Below, piece by piece: positions 1-9,220 of a stretch of DNA of 64,000 bases. This DNA comes from an uncultured Flavobacteriaceae bacterium. GTDB taxonomy: Bacteria; Bacteroidota; Bacteroidia; Flavobacteriales; Flavobacteriaceae. The DNA lies in assembly GCA_947494715.1 (NCBI GenBank), contig CANLWG010000001.1:496001-560000 (forward strand), in the 5' to 3' direction. The notes beneath the pieces were generated by a model. That model did not search any database. It had not been told where the DNA came from and saw only the letters and a program-made list of their open reading frames with translations. The position numbers and the translations under genes were made by a program. The first letter of the stretch is position 1, and every line of letters begins with the position of its first letter.

Positions 1-1
1 T

Positions 2-445
2 GATGGACAATTATATGCCTGTGGCATGTCGGCCTGGGGTACCAACCAGATGTTACGAGGTGGAGGGTTATATCGAGTCCGTTACACCGGAAAACCGCTC
101 ACGCTTCCCATTGAATTTAAGGTGGCGACTTCATCGGTTCAATTGGTTTTTGACCAACCTTTGGACCAAAACATGGCCAAAGACGTCGGGAATTATGAGA
201 TAAAGACTTGGAACCTCGTTAGAAGCAGCAAATACGGTTCCGATCGTTATGACGAACAGACCTTGGACATTTCCAAAGTGGAATTACTCCCCGGTGAGAA
301 GGCGCTAAAGCTTTATATAAGGGATATACAGCCAGTGGACGTTATGACAATTGGCTACGATCTGACTTCCCAAAACGGCGACCCTATACAAGGCACTATT
401 CAGAATACAATACATGGCCTGAACCCAGATGGGAAAGCACTTTAA
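2..445 (+). CDS. C-terminal part of a PVC-type dehydrogenase-like protein (partial)
   Basis: The reading frame is open from the first base of the window and stops at TAA 443-445, so only the last ~147 residues are present. The visible part begins with a beta-propeller-like DGQLYACGM stretch and continues into an Ig-like domain with conserved features (GGLYRVRYTG, VKTW-type NYEIKTW, YGSDRYDE, IQPVDVMTIGY) that I associate with the C-terminus of DUF6797-type glucose/sorbosone dehydrogenase-like proteins. No haem motif lies in the visible portion. It precedes another protein of the same broad group (685-3273), separated by about 240 bp in which I see nothing clear. The family call rests on recall of motif patterns; moderate confidence. 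Confidence 0.6.
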   Translation, partial: DGQLYACGMSAWGTNQMLRGGGLYRVRYTGKPLTLPIEFKVATSSVQLVFDQPLDQNMAKDVGNYEIKTWNLVRSSKYGSDRYDEQTLDISKVELLPGEKALKLYIRDIQPVDVMTIGYDLTSQNGDPIQGTIQNTIHGLNPDGKAL

Positions 446-684
446 CTTTGGGTACAAAACTTAAACTACCACCCGAGCAGAAATAAATAACGCCTTGGAA
501 TAAAACAGGAATTTCTCCAGTTTGGTAGTATCCGGATACGCAATTACACCCAACACGGAATAGATTCCCGTGTTAAAAAACGGTCTACTTATGATAGAAA
601 AGGGTTTTGATGTCACTATCAAAATCTGTACTTTAAACATCCACAGAATACGCCAAAAGAATAATTCCTCGAAATCTTGTTTTC

Positions 685-3273
685 ATGATGTTTTCAATAC
701 AATCTGGTTTTACTAAGAGCGCATACACGTGCATTTGCATTGTGATATTCTTTGTTTCCTGTGCCGAAGAGCCCTTGTCCCATAATAACATCATTCTCAA
801 TGATCCTAACCTTTCGTTGGAATTGATTGCTGAACATCCAAGTATTAAGACACCCATAGGTATGGCCATTGACGAAAATGATGCTATTTACGTTTTGGAA
901 TCCCATACCCATACTCCTCCAGATGACTATCAAGGACCAAAGTTTGATTTGATCAAAAAATCCGTTGATGAAAATGATGATGGTATCCCGGAGAAATGGA
1001 TAGTTTTTGCCGATAGTATAGAAGATGGGATGAATCTACATTACAATTTAGAACATGGTTTGTTTTTGACTACCAAAAACGGAGTATTCCAATATCTTGA
1101 CCATGATAAAAATGGTGTAAGCGATGCGAATAGAAGAATAGTTGCCATGGTAGAACCCCAAAATGTCTATGATCATGCGGGGATTTTGGGGCTTGTCCTG
1201 GGCGAAGATGATTGGCTATATATCTCCCGGGGAAATGTAGGGGGAAGTCCCTGGACTATCCGGGGAACTGATGGTTCGCAAATTGAGGGATACGGTGATG
1301 GTGGTAATGTTTTTCGATGCAAAGTGGATGGCAGTCAATTGGAAGAAATAGCCACAGGTTTTTGGAACCCTTTCGATGTAAAGTTCAATAGGGAAGGTCG
1401 ACTTTTTGTTACGGACAATGATCCGGACAGCCGAGGCCCAAATCGACTGATTGAAATTGTACCCGGTGGAGATTACGGATACAAATCGGTATACGGCGGA
1501 AGCGGTATCCACCCTTTTTCCGCATGGAATGGGGAATTGCCCGGAACGCTACCTTTCTCTGCCCCATTGGGAGAAGCGCCTTGCGCCATGATCGATGGGA
1601 GCTTAACTAATTTTGGAAAGGGAGATACATCTCAAATGCTGGTAAACATTTGGGAGGAGAACAACGTAGTCCGCGTTCCCTTAAACCAGAACAGTTCTTC
1701 CGTAAAAGGTATTCCCGAAGTTTTAATTCAAGGGGACGCCTCCTTTCTCCCCGTTGCATTGGCCTCAAATAGTAGGGGAGACCTATATATTACGGATTGG
1801 GTTTTACGGGAATATCCCAATCATGGAAGTGGACGGATATGGCAAGTAAAGTCTAAATCAGCTGTACTAGAGCAACCTAAAGCGGAGCCTAGTATCAACC
1901 GATTTAAAAAGGATACCAGAAGCATGGATCAACTAATTGCAGACCTAAAACAACAAGACCCTTTTGAATTGGCCATGACCCGGCATTCCTTGGCAAAAAG
2001 TGCGGGGGTCGAAAAGCTGCTCCCCTTGGTAAAAAATGATGACTCCCACCTACGTTTACAAGGCTTACTGACCATTTTTAAACTGAAGGAAAACTTAAAT
2101 AAAATAGATATACTTTCCTTACTGAGAGATAAAAATCAGGATATCCAAAAGATGGCCTTGATGTATATTGCTAAAAAAGGCATCACTGAAATGGAGCCTC
2201 ATTTGTATAGTGAGTTGCAAGAAAATCAAATACAACCCCAGCTTTTTGAGACTTTTTTGGCCACTTTTAGGCATTTGCAACCCGATTTTATAAATGGGAT
2301 AAAGAAAAGATCCGGTAGAAGTTCCAAAATCCCAAGGGAGTTGCCCAAATCGTTTATTGAGGATATTTTAAAAAGCCCGGCCCTAAGCGAGGAGGTAAAG
2401 GCCATGGCTTTACCCTATTTGTCCGATTTTAAGGCAAATGAGGCGCTTATTGCGGAACTTCTTAGGAATGCCAAGGACGAAAAGCTTCAAATCGCCCTAA
2501 TGAAGACCGTTCAAAAAATACCCGGAACCGATTTTAGCGATGCGCTCGAGAATATCGCTTTCAATACTAATTTTGAACAAACTGCCCGGTCAATGGCCGT
2601 ACAGGAACTGAGTTACAGTTCCGAAAAATACGTTGAGAAGGTACTAGCCTTGCTTAACGAAAATGACCAAATTCTGCACTATGTGGCTCTAAAATATCTC
2701 TGTGCAGCCGGACTGGATGACGCAACACGGTCAGAGATTGAAAAATGGATAGAAAATAATAAAAATCAAATATCAGAAACTACTTTTTCCGTTTGGAACA
2801 ATTGTAGTAAAGATGGTATACCCCCGTCTGATGAAGCTGGTTATACGTCGGCAAAGGGTAATGGAAATTCCAAAATCGGGCAATTGGTTTTTGAAAATAG
2901 GATGGGCCTTTGTACAAGTTGTCACAAGATAAATGGTTGGGGAAGATCTTTTGGACCCGAATTGTCCAACATTGGAGGAAGTAAATCCGTCCCACAACTG
3001 ATATCAGCAGTTTTGGAACCTTCGCTGGAAATTTCTCCTGAATGGCAGGGATGGTATCTTGTGGATGAGGAAGGCACCAAACATACGGGAAGACAGATAG
3101 ATGTACATCTGAATTATGCCGAGTTGATGAATACAAATGGGGAGTATGATACATTTAAAAATCCGACATCCTACGGGGTAATGGAAAGTTCCTTGATGCC
3201 CGAAGGACTTGAAAGGACAATGACCCCATTGGAATTCAATGATCTAATTACATATCTAAGCCAGTTAAAATAG
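685..3273 (+). CDS. PVC-type haem-binding membrane-bound dehydrogenase, lipoprotein
   Basis: An 862-residue protein with a lipoprotein signal (hydrophobic run, then FFVSC with Cys26), so it is expected to be tethered outside the cytoplasm. Residues ~40-400 form a beta-propeller of the PQQ/sorbosone-dehydrogenase type (GMAIDENDAIYVLESH, DNDPDSRGPNRL). Residues ~415-690 are HEAT-like helical repeats. The C-terminus is a cytochrome c domain with CTSCH at 743-747 and a likely Met axial ligand in SSLMPEG (Met838). The role is probably oxidation of a sugar or sugar alcohol with electrons passed to haem c; the substrate is unknown. Two adjacent ATGs open the frame, and I use the first. It lies 6 bp before the Tat-exported isomerase at 3280, probably one operon. 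Confidence 0.85.
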   Translation: MMFSIQSGFTKSAYTCICIVIFFVSCAEEPLSHNNIILNDPNLSLELIAEHPSIKTPIGMAIDENDAIYVLESHTHTPPDDYQGPKFDLIKKSVDENDDGIPEKWIVFADSIEDGMNLHYNLEHGLFLTTKNGVFQYLDHDKNGVSDANRRIVAMVEPQNVYDHAGILGLVLGEDDWLYISRGNVGGSPWTIRGTDGSQIEGYGDGGNVFRCKVDGSQLEEIATGFWNPFDVKFNREGRLFVTDNDPDSRGPNRLIEIVPGGDYGYKSVYGGSGIHPFSAWNGELPGTLPFSAPLGEAPCAMIDGSLTNFGKGDTSQMLVNIWEENNVVRVPLNQNSSSVKGIPEVLIQGDASFLPVALASNSRGDLYITDWVLREYPNHGSGRIWQVKSKSAVLEQPKAEPSINRFKKDTRSMDQLIADLKQQDPFELAMTRHSLAKSAGVEKLLPLVKNDDSHLRLQGLLTIFKLKENLNKIDILSLLRDKNQDIQKMALMYIAKKGITEMEPHLYSELQENQIQPQLFETFLATFRHLQPDFINGIKKRSGRSSKIPRELPKSFIEDILKSPALSEEVKAMALPYLSDFKANEALIAELLRNAKDEKLQIALMKTVQKIPGTDFSDALENIAFNTNFEQTARSMAVQELSYSSEKYVEKVLALLNENDQILHYVALKYLCAAGLDDATRSEIEKWIENNKNQISETTFSVWNNCSKDGIPPSDEAGYTSAKGNGNSKIGQLVFENRMGLCTSCHKINGWGRSFGPELSNIGGSKSVPQLISAVLEPSLEISPEWQGWYLVDEEGTKHTGRQIDVHLNYAELMNTNGEYDTFKNPTSYGVMESSLMPEGLERTMTPLEFNDLITYLSQLK

Positions 3274-3279
3274 AAATTT

Positions 3280-4293
3280 ATGAGCGATAGAAGAACATTT
3301 GTAAAACGTATGGCCGGAACCGCAGCAGGTGTGGCCATGGGTGTACCTATGCAAATTAAGGCGTCCGATGGGAAAGGACAAGAATTTCACGAGCAAAAAA
3401 GAACTAAGGATTTGCCAAAAAACTCCTTGGTTCTCTTTGACAATTTCCATGCGGGAAACCGAAGGTCCTATTCTTGGAAAGCAAAATTGGCGGCCGCCGA
3501 TTACGCAGGTTTTGATGGATTTGAGTTTGTTGGGTTAAATACGGATTCGGATACTTGGAAAGAAGTTATGGACCTTTTTTTTAAGACACGTTTCAAGATT
3601 ATGGGCTTCCATGGCACAACCCAGGCGGTAATAGATGGAAAAGCTCCCAAAATCGATGAGGAAATCGCAAAAATTGTAAATAATGTAAAGGCTTTGTCCC
3701 AATTGCCCATTAAGCCCTATTATTCCTTATCACTGAGTGGGCGTGGGGAATTGATTGGTGATACTATTGCAGAAAGTGGTTCGGCCAGGGCCAAGGACAG
3801 ACATTGGGACCGTGCCTATAAAATAATCGCCGCCTTTGATAAAGCGTGTAGAGAGTATGGGATTACCGGGGCGCTATATCCGCACATCCATTGGATATGT
3901 GATACACCCCAGTCTGCCTTTAAGATATTGGAAGGTGCTAAGGCGAATACCATAGGTCCCGCTTTTTGCTCCCATCATTGGTATGCCAATGCGGCTTCGG
4001 ACGAGTTGGATGAAGTCCTGAAAAATAAATATATGAAACGCTTGAACTACGTAGTCCTTACCAATGGCATCTTTTCACCATCCAATTTTCAAGCGGTTCG
4101 TTTTAATGAAGGACAAATAGATATGGCCTGGATACTTGCCAAGATCTATGATTTTGACTATACCGGTCCCATTTCCACACAAGGCTGGCGTATTGGAGGA
4201 GACCCCTATGTAGCCTGTAAACAATTTGTGGATACCATTAAAACGCTTCGAAAACGATTTATAGAACAACCGGAACTATATCCGTTGGTTTAA
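3280..4293 (+). CDS. Tat-exported TIM-barrel sugar isomerase/epimerase family protein
   Basis: A 337-residue protein of the xylose-isomerase-like TIM-barrel (AP endonuclease family 2) fold. The N-terminus is a twin-arginine signal (DRRTFVKR, then an Ala/Gly-rich hydrophobic stretch), so it is predicted to be folded in the cytoplasm and exported. The barrel shows GFDGFEFVGL, IMGFHGTTQ and a late IGGDPY segment. It sits 6 bp after the haem dehydrogenase gene and is probably co-transcribed with it. Proteins of this group isomerise, epimerise or dehydrate (keto-)sugars; the specific reaction cannot be inferred. It ends convergently with the ThuA gene about 48 bp downstream. Confidence 0.75.
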   Translation: MSDRRTFVKRMAGTAAGVAMGVPMQIKASDGKGQEFHEQKRTKDLPKNSLVLFDNFHAGNRRSYSWKAKLAAADYAGFDGFEFVGLNTDSDTWKEVMDLFFKTRFKIMGFHGTTQAVIDGKAPKIDEEIAKIVNNVKALSQLPIKPYYSLSLSGRGELIGDTIAESGSARAKDRHWDRAYKIIAAFDKACREYGITGALYPHIHWICDTPQSAFKILEGAKANTIGPAFCSHHWYANAASDELDEVLKNKYMKRLNYVVLTNGIFSPSNFQAVRFNEGQIDMAWILAKIYDFDYTGPISTQGWRIGGDPYVACKQFVDTIKTLRKRFIEQPELYPLV

Positions 4294-4341
4294 TGTAGGT
4301 TTGTTTTGGAATCTAAAAAAGACTTTGTAAAGTCAAGTGTT

Positions 4342-5451
4342 TTATTCCAAATCCCCAATTTTCAGTTGTTTTTCCAACCAGTAGTCATCAGGTTGAAATC
4401 CATAGGCGGAAGGGTTGTACGCACCGACTAGATCCACATTGGCTTTTTCAGGAACCGACATATCCGATACCCAAAACACCCCATTGATCAAAAGTCTTCT
4501 TACACCTTCGTTCAACAGATCACTGGAGGAACCAATAGTAGAGGTGAAAGCTTTTCCCATTTTTCCATTGGGGAGTTGATAGCTTTTGGTCCACGCAATG
4601 GGCATCAAAGGTTCGTTTACCTTGATTCCCTCGTTATTAACATCGGCAATTTCATCATCCGTAGATCGCATTCCATATAAAACATCGTTCTCATCATATT
4701 CCCCCTTTCTATTGACAACTTGGCCTAGAACAATGTGTTGCGCGTCTCCTGGCAAAGGGAGTCTAACACCATATACATCTGTAGAACCCCAAATTTCACC
4801 ATTTTCGATACCGTTGGTAATAGGATGTGAGGCGGATTCCTCGGGAATTATTCCTCGGGTGCTCTGATGTTTGTGGTGACCATGGTGCGTATGCCATTTT
4901 TCACCAAGTACCAAACGACCAAAACCATCGGTCCATTCGGTCATATCACCTTTGTACGCATTGCTGTAGTGCGAATAGCTAGAGGTAGAGTCCTCGGTAA
5001 AATTAAAGGCATGGGTGGCCGTTCGGATACCTACAATCGGTTTCCCAGCTTTGAGATAATTATCAATAGGTTTCATCTGCTTATCTGGGAGTGCCCTAAA
5101 ACGGGTAAAGAGTACCATTACATCAGCGGTTTTCAGGGCTTCCAAACCTGGAATATTCTTTAGGTAATTGGCATCCACTACACCTGGTTTATCAGGATGT
5201 TGGGCAAACAAAACCGTACAGGTAAACCCATGATGTTCGGATAAGATTTTGGCCAATTGAGGCAAGGCCTCCTCGGATCGGTATTCCTCATCTCCCGAGA
5301 CCAGGACAATATGTTTTCCAGTATCACCCTTTCCTTCAAATTCCAACATTTGCTTCGGTGCTTCCACCGTCTTTTCAGTTTCTTTTTTTTCCGCTTTTTG
5401 TCCGCAAGCCATTAAGAGGGCAAAGAGTAAAAGTGTATATATTTTCTTCAT
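4342..5451 (-). CDS. ThuA domain lipoprotein
   Basis: A 369-residue protein with a clear lipoprotein signal (LLFALLMAC, Cys16) followed by a Lys/Glu-rich linker and a ThuA-like class I glutamine-amidotransferase-fold domain: IVLVSGDEEYRSEEALPQ near residue 50, VMVLFTRFRALPD, and a His-rich segment (WHTHHGHHKHQ). ThuA proteins are linked to 3-keto-sugar metabolism together with Gfo/Idh/MocA dehydrogenases and TIM-barrel isomerases (the rhizobial thuAB trehalose genes), and both kinds are abundant here. The biochemical role of the exported version is not established. It is transcribed with the isomerase at 5603-6442, with a heptanucleotide repeat tract between the two genes. Confidence 0.8.
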   Translation of the reverse strand: MKKIYTLLLFALLMACGQKAEKKETEKTVEAPKQMLEFEGKGDTGKHIVLVSGDEEYRSEEALPQLAKILSEHHGFTCTVLFAQHPDKPGVVDANYLKNIPGLEALKTADVMVLFTRFRALPDKQMKPIDNYLKAGKPIVGIRTATHAFNFTEDSTSSYSHYSNAYKGDMTEWTDGFGRLVLGEKWHTHHGHHKHQSTRGIIPEESASHPITNGIENGEIWGSTDVYGVRLPLPGDAQHIVLGQVVNRKGEYDENDVLYGMRSTDDEIADVNNEGIKVNEPLMPIAWTKSYQLPNGKMGKAFTSTIGSSSDLLNEGVRRLLINGVFWVSDMSVPEKANVDLVGAYNPSAYGFQPDDYWLEKQLKIGDLE

Positions 5452-5514
5452 ATCTAACGATTAATTTTCATGTTTCCTATTTTGTTGCCAGTTGCCAGTT
5501 GTTTTTGATATTTT

Positions 5515-5596
5515 CACTTACCACTTACCACTTACCACTTACCACTTACCACTTACCACTTACCACTTACCACTTACCACTTACCACTTACCACTT
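5515..5596. repeat. Heptanucleotide tandem repeat, about 12 copies of CACTTAC
   Basis: An 82-bp perfect array with a 7-bp unit (CACTTAC on the plus strand, GTAAGTG on the minus strand), 11.7 copies with no mismatch. It lies between the stop of the isomerase gene (5603) and the start of the ThuA gene (5451), both on the minus strand, so it would fall in the 5' leader or intercistronic region of ThuA. A short degenerate 7-mer repeat (GTTGCCA, two copies) sits beside it near 5485-5500. The tract is not protein-coding. Confidence 0.95.
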
Positions 5597-5602
5597 CGTA
5601 CT

Positions 5603-6442
5603 TCAAATCCCCATTCCCTCTTTGATAAAGGCAAGTCCTTTGGTATATATTTCTTCTGATGGTGAATAATCACGCCATACGTTAATGGCATTGGCAAATT
5701 CCGGAATTATAGTACTAAAGGCCTCTATAGTCAACCAGCCGTCATATTTTATTTCCTTCAAGGTTGTAAAAAAATCTTCCCATTGTACTTGTCCACTACC
5801 GGGTGTTCCTCGATCATTTTCACTAATATGTACATGTTTAAGATGGGGTGCTATGGTCTTAAGGGCCTTGGATTGACTTTTTTCCTCAATGTTGCTATGA
5901 TGCGTGTCATACATGGCTCCTAGATTGGGATGGTCCACGGCCTCCACCAAAGTCTTTAGGTCCGCCATGGTATTGTACAAGTAACATTCAAACCGATTTA
6001 AGGCTTCCGGAGCCAACATAATCTCGGCCTGTTCGGCATATTCAGCTGCTTTACGTAACATTTCAGCACTCCATTGACGTTCCTCTAGGGTAGGTGGTTG
6101 CCTTGTAAAATGGGCAAAACTGGAATGCAAAGGGCCACAAATATTATCGGATTTCAGGGCCTCGCCATTGTCGATGGCCCACTTTAATCGGTCGAGTCCC
6201 GCCTGCCTGATTTTGGCATCGGGGCTTGCGATATTCTCTTCGGGGCCCAATCCGGTCACCGTTGTGACTCCCAGGCCCAATTGGGACAAATGATTTCCCA
6301 ATTTGGAATAATGTGCCACATCGCCTTCACCCATATAAAGTTCAATACCATCGTACCCCGTTTCCTTTAAATCGTCAATAATAGGATAATGCTCTTCCGT
6401 TACGTGATTGGTCCAGAGCAAAAGGTTCATTCCAATTTTCAT
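5603..6442 (-). CDS. Cytoplasmic sugar isomerase/epimerase, tagatose-3-epimerase-like
   Basis: A 279-residue TIM barrel without a signal peptide. It has the pattern of the D-tagatose/D-psicose 3-epimerase group: LAPEALNRFECYL with the first metal Glu, MYDTHHSNIEE with the metal Asp, HVHISENDRGTPGSG with the metal His, and WLTIEAF with the last Glu. These four residues normally bind Mn2+ or Co2+ and carry out deprotonation/reprotonation at C3. The length matches the family (~280). The true substrate could be another ketose or a keto-sugar intermediate. It follows the MFS transporter gene and precedes ThuA on the same strand. Confidence 0.8.
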   Translation of the reverse strand: MKIGMNLLLWTNHVTEEHYPIIDDLKETGYDGIELYMGEGDVAHYSKLGNHLSQLGLGVTTVTGLGPEENIASPDAKIRQAGLDRLKWAIDNGEALKSDNICGPLHSSFAHFTRQPPTLEERQWSAEMLRKAAEYAEQAEIMLAPEALNRFECYLYNTMADLKTLVEAVDHPNLGAMYDTHHSNIEEKSQSKALKTIAPHLKHVHISENDRGTPGSGQVQWEDFFTTLKEIKYDGWLTIEAFSTIIPEFANAINVWRDYSPSEEIYTKGLAFIKEGMGI

Positions 6443-6495
6443 TTATATCAATTTATTGCGGTATTTCAGTTTTCAATACCATTTCCTAAAAGAAA

Positions 6496-6524
6496 CAACC
6501 CCCACCTGTAATAGGCAGGGGGTG
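6496..6524 (-). terminator. Putative terminator downstream of the MFS gene
   Basis: Reading the minus strand, a hairpin with C-rich and G-rich arms (CCCCCTG...CAGG-T-GGGGG, one bulged T, short AT loop) is followed by a T-rich tract. It lies between the MFS stop (6592) and the next minus-strand gene start (6442). The imperfect stem makes this a moderate call. Confidence 0.45.
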
Positions 6525-6591
6525 AATATAATCTTATATTTTTTTTCGACCTGGTTTTTGATTCCATGTGGTCAAAATTTCAGTCTTGTCA

Positions 6592-7833
6592 TTATGCGGT
6601 TGCCACAGCTTCCGGTTTTCTATTCTTCATCCAAAAATAAAGTATGGTAAACAATACAATCAATATACCAGGGAACAAAGTCATAGTCTCCAAAGTGGCT
6701 TGGCCGGAAACCAATTCCAATTCGTCTCCTGTAAAACCTGCAGCCGCGGCTTCGGCTTTATCAGAATCGATCCATCCACCAATGATTGGTTGGAAGATCG
6801 AAGTTGAAAACATTCCAACAGCTCCAATTATGGACATACCCAAAGCCCCACTTTTTGGTATTTTGTCTGCAATGAAACCAATCATATTTGGCCAGAAATA
6901 GGCAATGCCCAAAGCAAAGAAAATAGCTGACACATAAGCCATAGCTCCGGTTTGCGTACTAAAAAGATAAACACCGATGGTAGCCAAAACAGCGGATCCC
7001 AAAAGTACACCGGTTTGATCGAATTTATGTACCATTTCGCCACCAAAATATCGTGCCACTGCCATAATTCCCGTAACCAATGCCAATATAATCATGGGGG
7101 ATGCCCCACTTTTGGACAATATCAGTCCCACCCATTGTTGGGGCCCAAACTCCGAAATAGCGGTCAAGGCCATACAGGCGATCATAAAAAGAAATAATGG
7201 GGAAATCATTGCCTTTATATTACCCATAAGAGTAGCAGCTTCCTGGACCTTTGCTTTCGGCCAAGATTGACCGAAGAACATATAGGCATAAATTAATGTA
7301 GGTATCATGATGACCCATATTTGGGATTCCCAGTTCATGCCCATATTAGTCATAATTTCGGAAACGATACTTCCAATGACGATTCCCCCAGGGAACCACA
7401 TATGAAAGCGGTTCATCATTTTACTCATTTTATTACCTTCATAAGCATCTGCTATCATAGGATTACAGGCCGCTTCGGTACATCCATTACCCAAGCCGAT
7501 TAGCAGCGTGGAAATCAATAGACCAACATAACTTCCGGAATAAATGGTCATGATAATTCCAATGGCATGCGCAAAAAATGCAAATTGCATTATAATTTTT
7601 CCTCCTATCTTATGATAGATGAGTCCTCCTATCACCATTGATATAGGAAAGCCTAAAAACCACATGGAGTTTATGTAACCTAGTTGTTCGGCGGTCAAGC
7701 TCAGTTCTTCTCCCAACTGGGGAAGGATGCCTGCTCGAATACTAAATGATAAGGCCGTAGTGATCAAGGCAAAACAACTACCGTAAAATAGTCTTTTGTC
7801 ATTTACCATTGAAGTGGAAGTAGTATTTTCCAT
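6592..7833 (-). CDS. MFS sugar transporter
   Basis: A 413-residue protein with about 12 hydrophobic segments, typical of the major facilitator superfamily. An early FPISMVIGGLIYHKIGGKI loop contains the MFS motif A region, and GLGNGCTEAACNPMIADAY is a conserved helix-4/5 region seen in sugar/nucleoside symporters of the FucP-NupG type. The Bacteroidota context (isomerases, ThuA, Gfo/Idh/MocA genes) suggests uptake of a mono- or disaccharide or a keto-sugar. It is divergent from the gene at 8079 across a 245-bp spacer with a 12-bp perfect palindrome (8030-8041). Confidence 0.85.
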   Translation of the reverse strand: MENTTSTSMVNDKRLFYGSCFALITTALSFSIRAGILPQLGEELSLTAEQLGYINSMWFLGFPISMVIGGLIYHKIGGKIIMQFAFFAHAIGIIMTIYSGSYVGLLISTLLIGLGNGCTEAACNPMIADAYEGNKMSKMMNRFHMWFPGGIVIGSIVSEIMTNMGMNWESQIWVIMIPTLIYAYMFFGQSWPKAKVQEAATLMGNIKAMISPLFLFMIACMALTAISEFGPQQWVGLILSKSGASPMIILALVTGIMAVARYFGGEMVHKFDQTGVLLGSAVLATIGVYLFSTQTGAMAYVSAIFFALGIAYFWPNMIGFIADKIPKSGALGMSIIGAVGMFSTSIFQPIIGGWIDSDKAEAAAAGFTGDELELVSGQATLETMTLFPGILIVLFTILYFWMKNRKPEAVATA

Positions 7834-8029
7834 AAGTGTTTTTGTTTAGGTTGATTAAAATCGATACTAGAAAATTTAAATTCAAAGTATAAGTTTACTT
7901 ACTTTTTTGCTATTATCATAATTATTTTGTGGTTGTCTTACCAGTTTGTCACAAAATAAAGGTTGCTGTTAAAAAAGCCACAACATTTATTTCATGAAAT
8001 ACATGATTTTAGCTAATTTAGTCCACTTA

Positions 8030-8041
8030 GTGTACGTACAC
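8030..8041. promoter_or_regulatory. Candidate operator GTGTACGTACAC
   Basis: A perfect 12-bp palindrome with a central CG, 38 bp upstream of the ATG at 8079 in the divergent spacer 7834-8078. Central-CG palindromes are typical of LacI-family operators. An AT-rich inverted repeat (TCATG...CATGA, 7992-8006) lies nearby. No LacI-type regulator gene is present in the window, so the cognate protein is unknown. Confidence 0.35.
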
Positions 8042-8078
8042 ATTGATAATTTACAATACCCTAAATAATTAAGATAAA

Positions 8079-9134
8079 ATGCAACAGAATAATTATCCCA
8101 AATTGCACAATGCTTCTTGGCCCGGCGTAGTGGGTAAAGGTCCGGATTCCGAACCTCCCATAGACATTGATACTATGATCGAGCTTACCGCCAACGCAGA
8201 AGTCGACGGAACAAAATTTGACGGTTTTGACCTATTTCTATTCGATCCACATATGGACATCGATGCTTCAGATGATGCTATCAAAAAAATGGCGGACAAG
8301 GCTGCATCCAAGAATTTGGAGATAGGAAGTCTGGTCGCTCCTGTATGGACCCCTACGGGCGGAGGATCTGCCATGGGTACTTCGGAGGAGCGCAAACATT
8401 TTGTTACCCAGGTGCACAAATCGTGCAAGATTGGACAGAAGCTCCGTGAATTAGGTGTTCGTCCACATGGAATTATTCGAATAGACTCCTCCATAGATCC
8501 CGAAAGTTGGGCCCAGGATCCTGTTGGAAACACAAAATTGATTGCCCAAACGTTTCGCGAAGCCTGTGATATTGCTGCGGATTATGGAGAATCCCTGGCG
8601 GCGGAAGGTGAAATCTGTTGGGGTGGGATGCATGGGTGGAAATCCATGGTCAATACCTTGGAAGCAGTAGACCGACCGAATATTGGCTTCCAAGCGGATA
8701 TGGCTCATACCTTATTATATTTACTAGGGTATAACAAACCTGATGAAAGAATTTTACCTGAAGACTTTCAATGGAACGATCGTGCCACCTTAACCGAGGG
8801 TCTTAAAACCCTTACGGCCGCCTTACGGCCCTGGACGATAGATTTTCATGTAGCCCAAAACGATGGAACGGTATTCGGGGCAGGTTCCCATGACAAGACC
8901 GGGAGGCACTGCCAGGCCGCGGACCCCAATGGGAAATTGGATATTCCCGTAGATGCGGGGCATTGGCTTCGAAATGAAGATGGCAGCCTTACCAAAAGGT
9001 TCAAACATATCTGCTGGGATGGTTGTATGTTTCCCAACGAGGTAATGATGCAACCCAAAACTTGGAACGATATTTTGGGCGCTATGATCAAAGTAAGAGA
9101 ACTTCATGGTTGGTATGAGGCTGAACAAAGTTGA
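8079..9134 (+). CDS. TIM-barrel sugar isomerase/epimerase family protein
   Basis: A 351-residue cytoplasmic protein (no signal peptide) with xylose-isomerase-like TIM-barrel features: [14 protein letters not shown] near residue 50, [22 protein letters not shown] with a probable metal-binding Glu, [10 protein letters not shown] with Asp/His, and [13 protein letters not shown]. These are consistent with metal-dependent isomerases/epimerases. It is the first gene of a plus-strand series with Gfo/Idh/MocA, zinc alcohol dehydrogenase and SDR genes, so it probably acts on an oxidised (keto-) sugar. The exact reaction cannot be given. Confidence 0.75.
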   Translation: MQQNNYPKLHNASWPGVVGKGPDSEPPIDIDTMIELTANAEVDGTKFDGFDLFLFDPHMDIDASDDAIKKMADKAASKNLEIGSLVAPVWTPTGGGSAMGTSEERKHFVTQVHKSCKIGQKLRELGVRPHGIIRIDSSIDPESWAQDPVGNTKLIAQTFREACDIAADYGESLAAEGEICWGGMHGWKSMVNTLEAVDRPNIGFQADMAHTLLYLLGYNKPDERILPEDFQWNDRATLTEGLKTLTAALRPWTIDFHVAQNDGTVFGAGSHDKTGRHCQAADPNGKLDIPVDAGHWLRNEDGSLTKRFKHICWDGCMFPNEVMMQPKTWNDILGAMIKVRELHGWYEAEQS

Positions 9135-9220
9135 TGATATTCGATGTATGCTGGCAGTATTTTCGTTCTATAATCATTCAATAATTTAATAATTAATAAC
9201 CCGATAACCTTTAGACATCA

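Noticed and set aside
5515-5596. Could the repeat array be a CRISPR?
   Set aside because: The unit is 7 bp with no spacers and no cas genes are visible; it is a simple tandem repeat.
5358-5669. A 103-codon plus-strand frame through the heptanucleotide repeat
   Set aside because: Its length comes from the stop-free repeat (a repeating tyrosine/histidine/leucine pattern), it overlaps two real minus-strand genes and has no start context.
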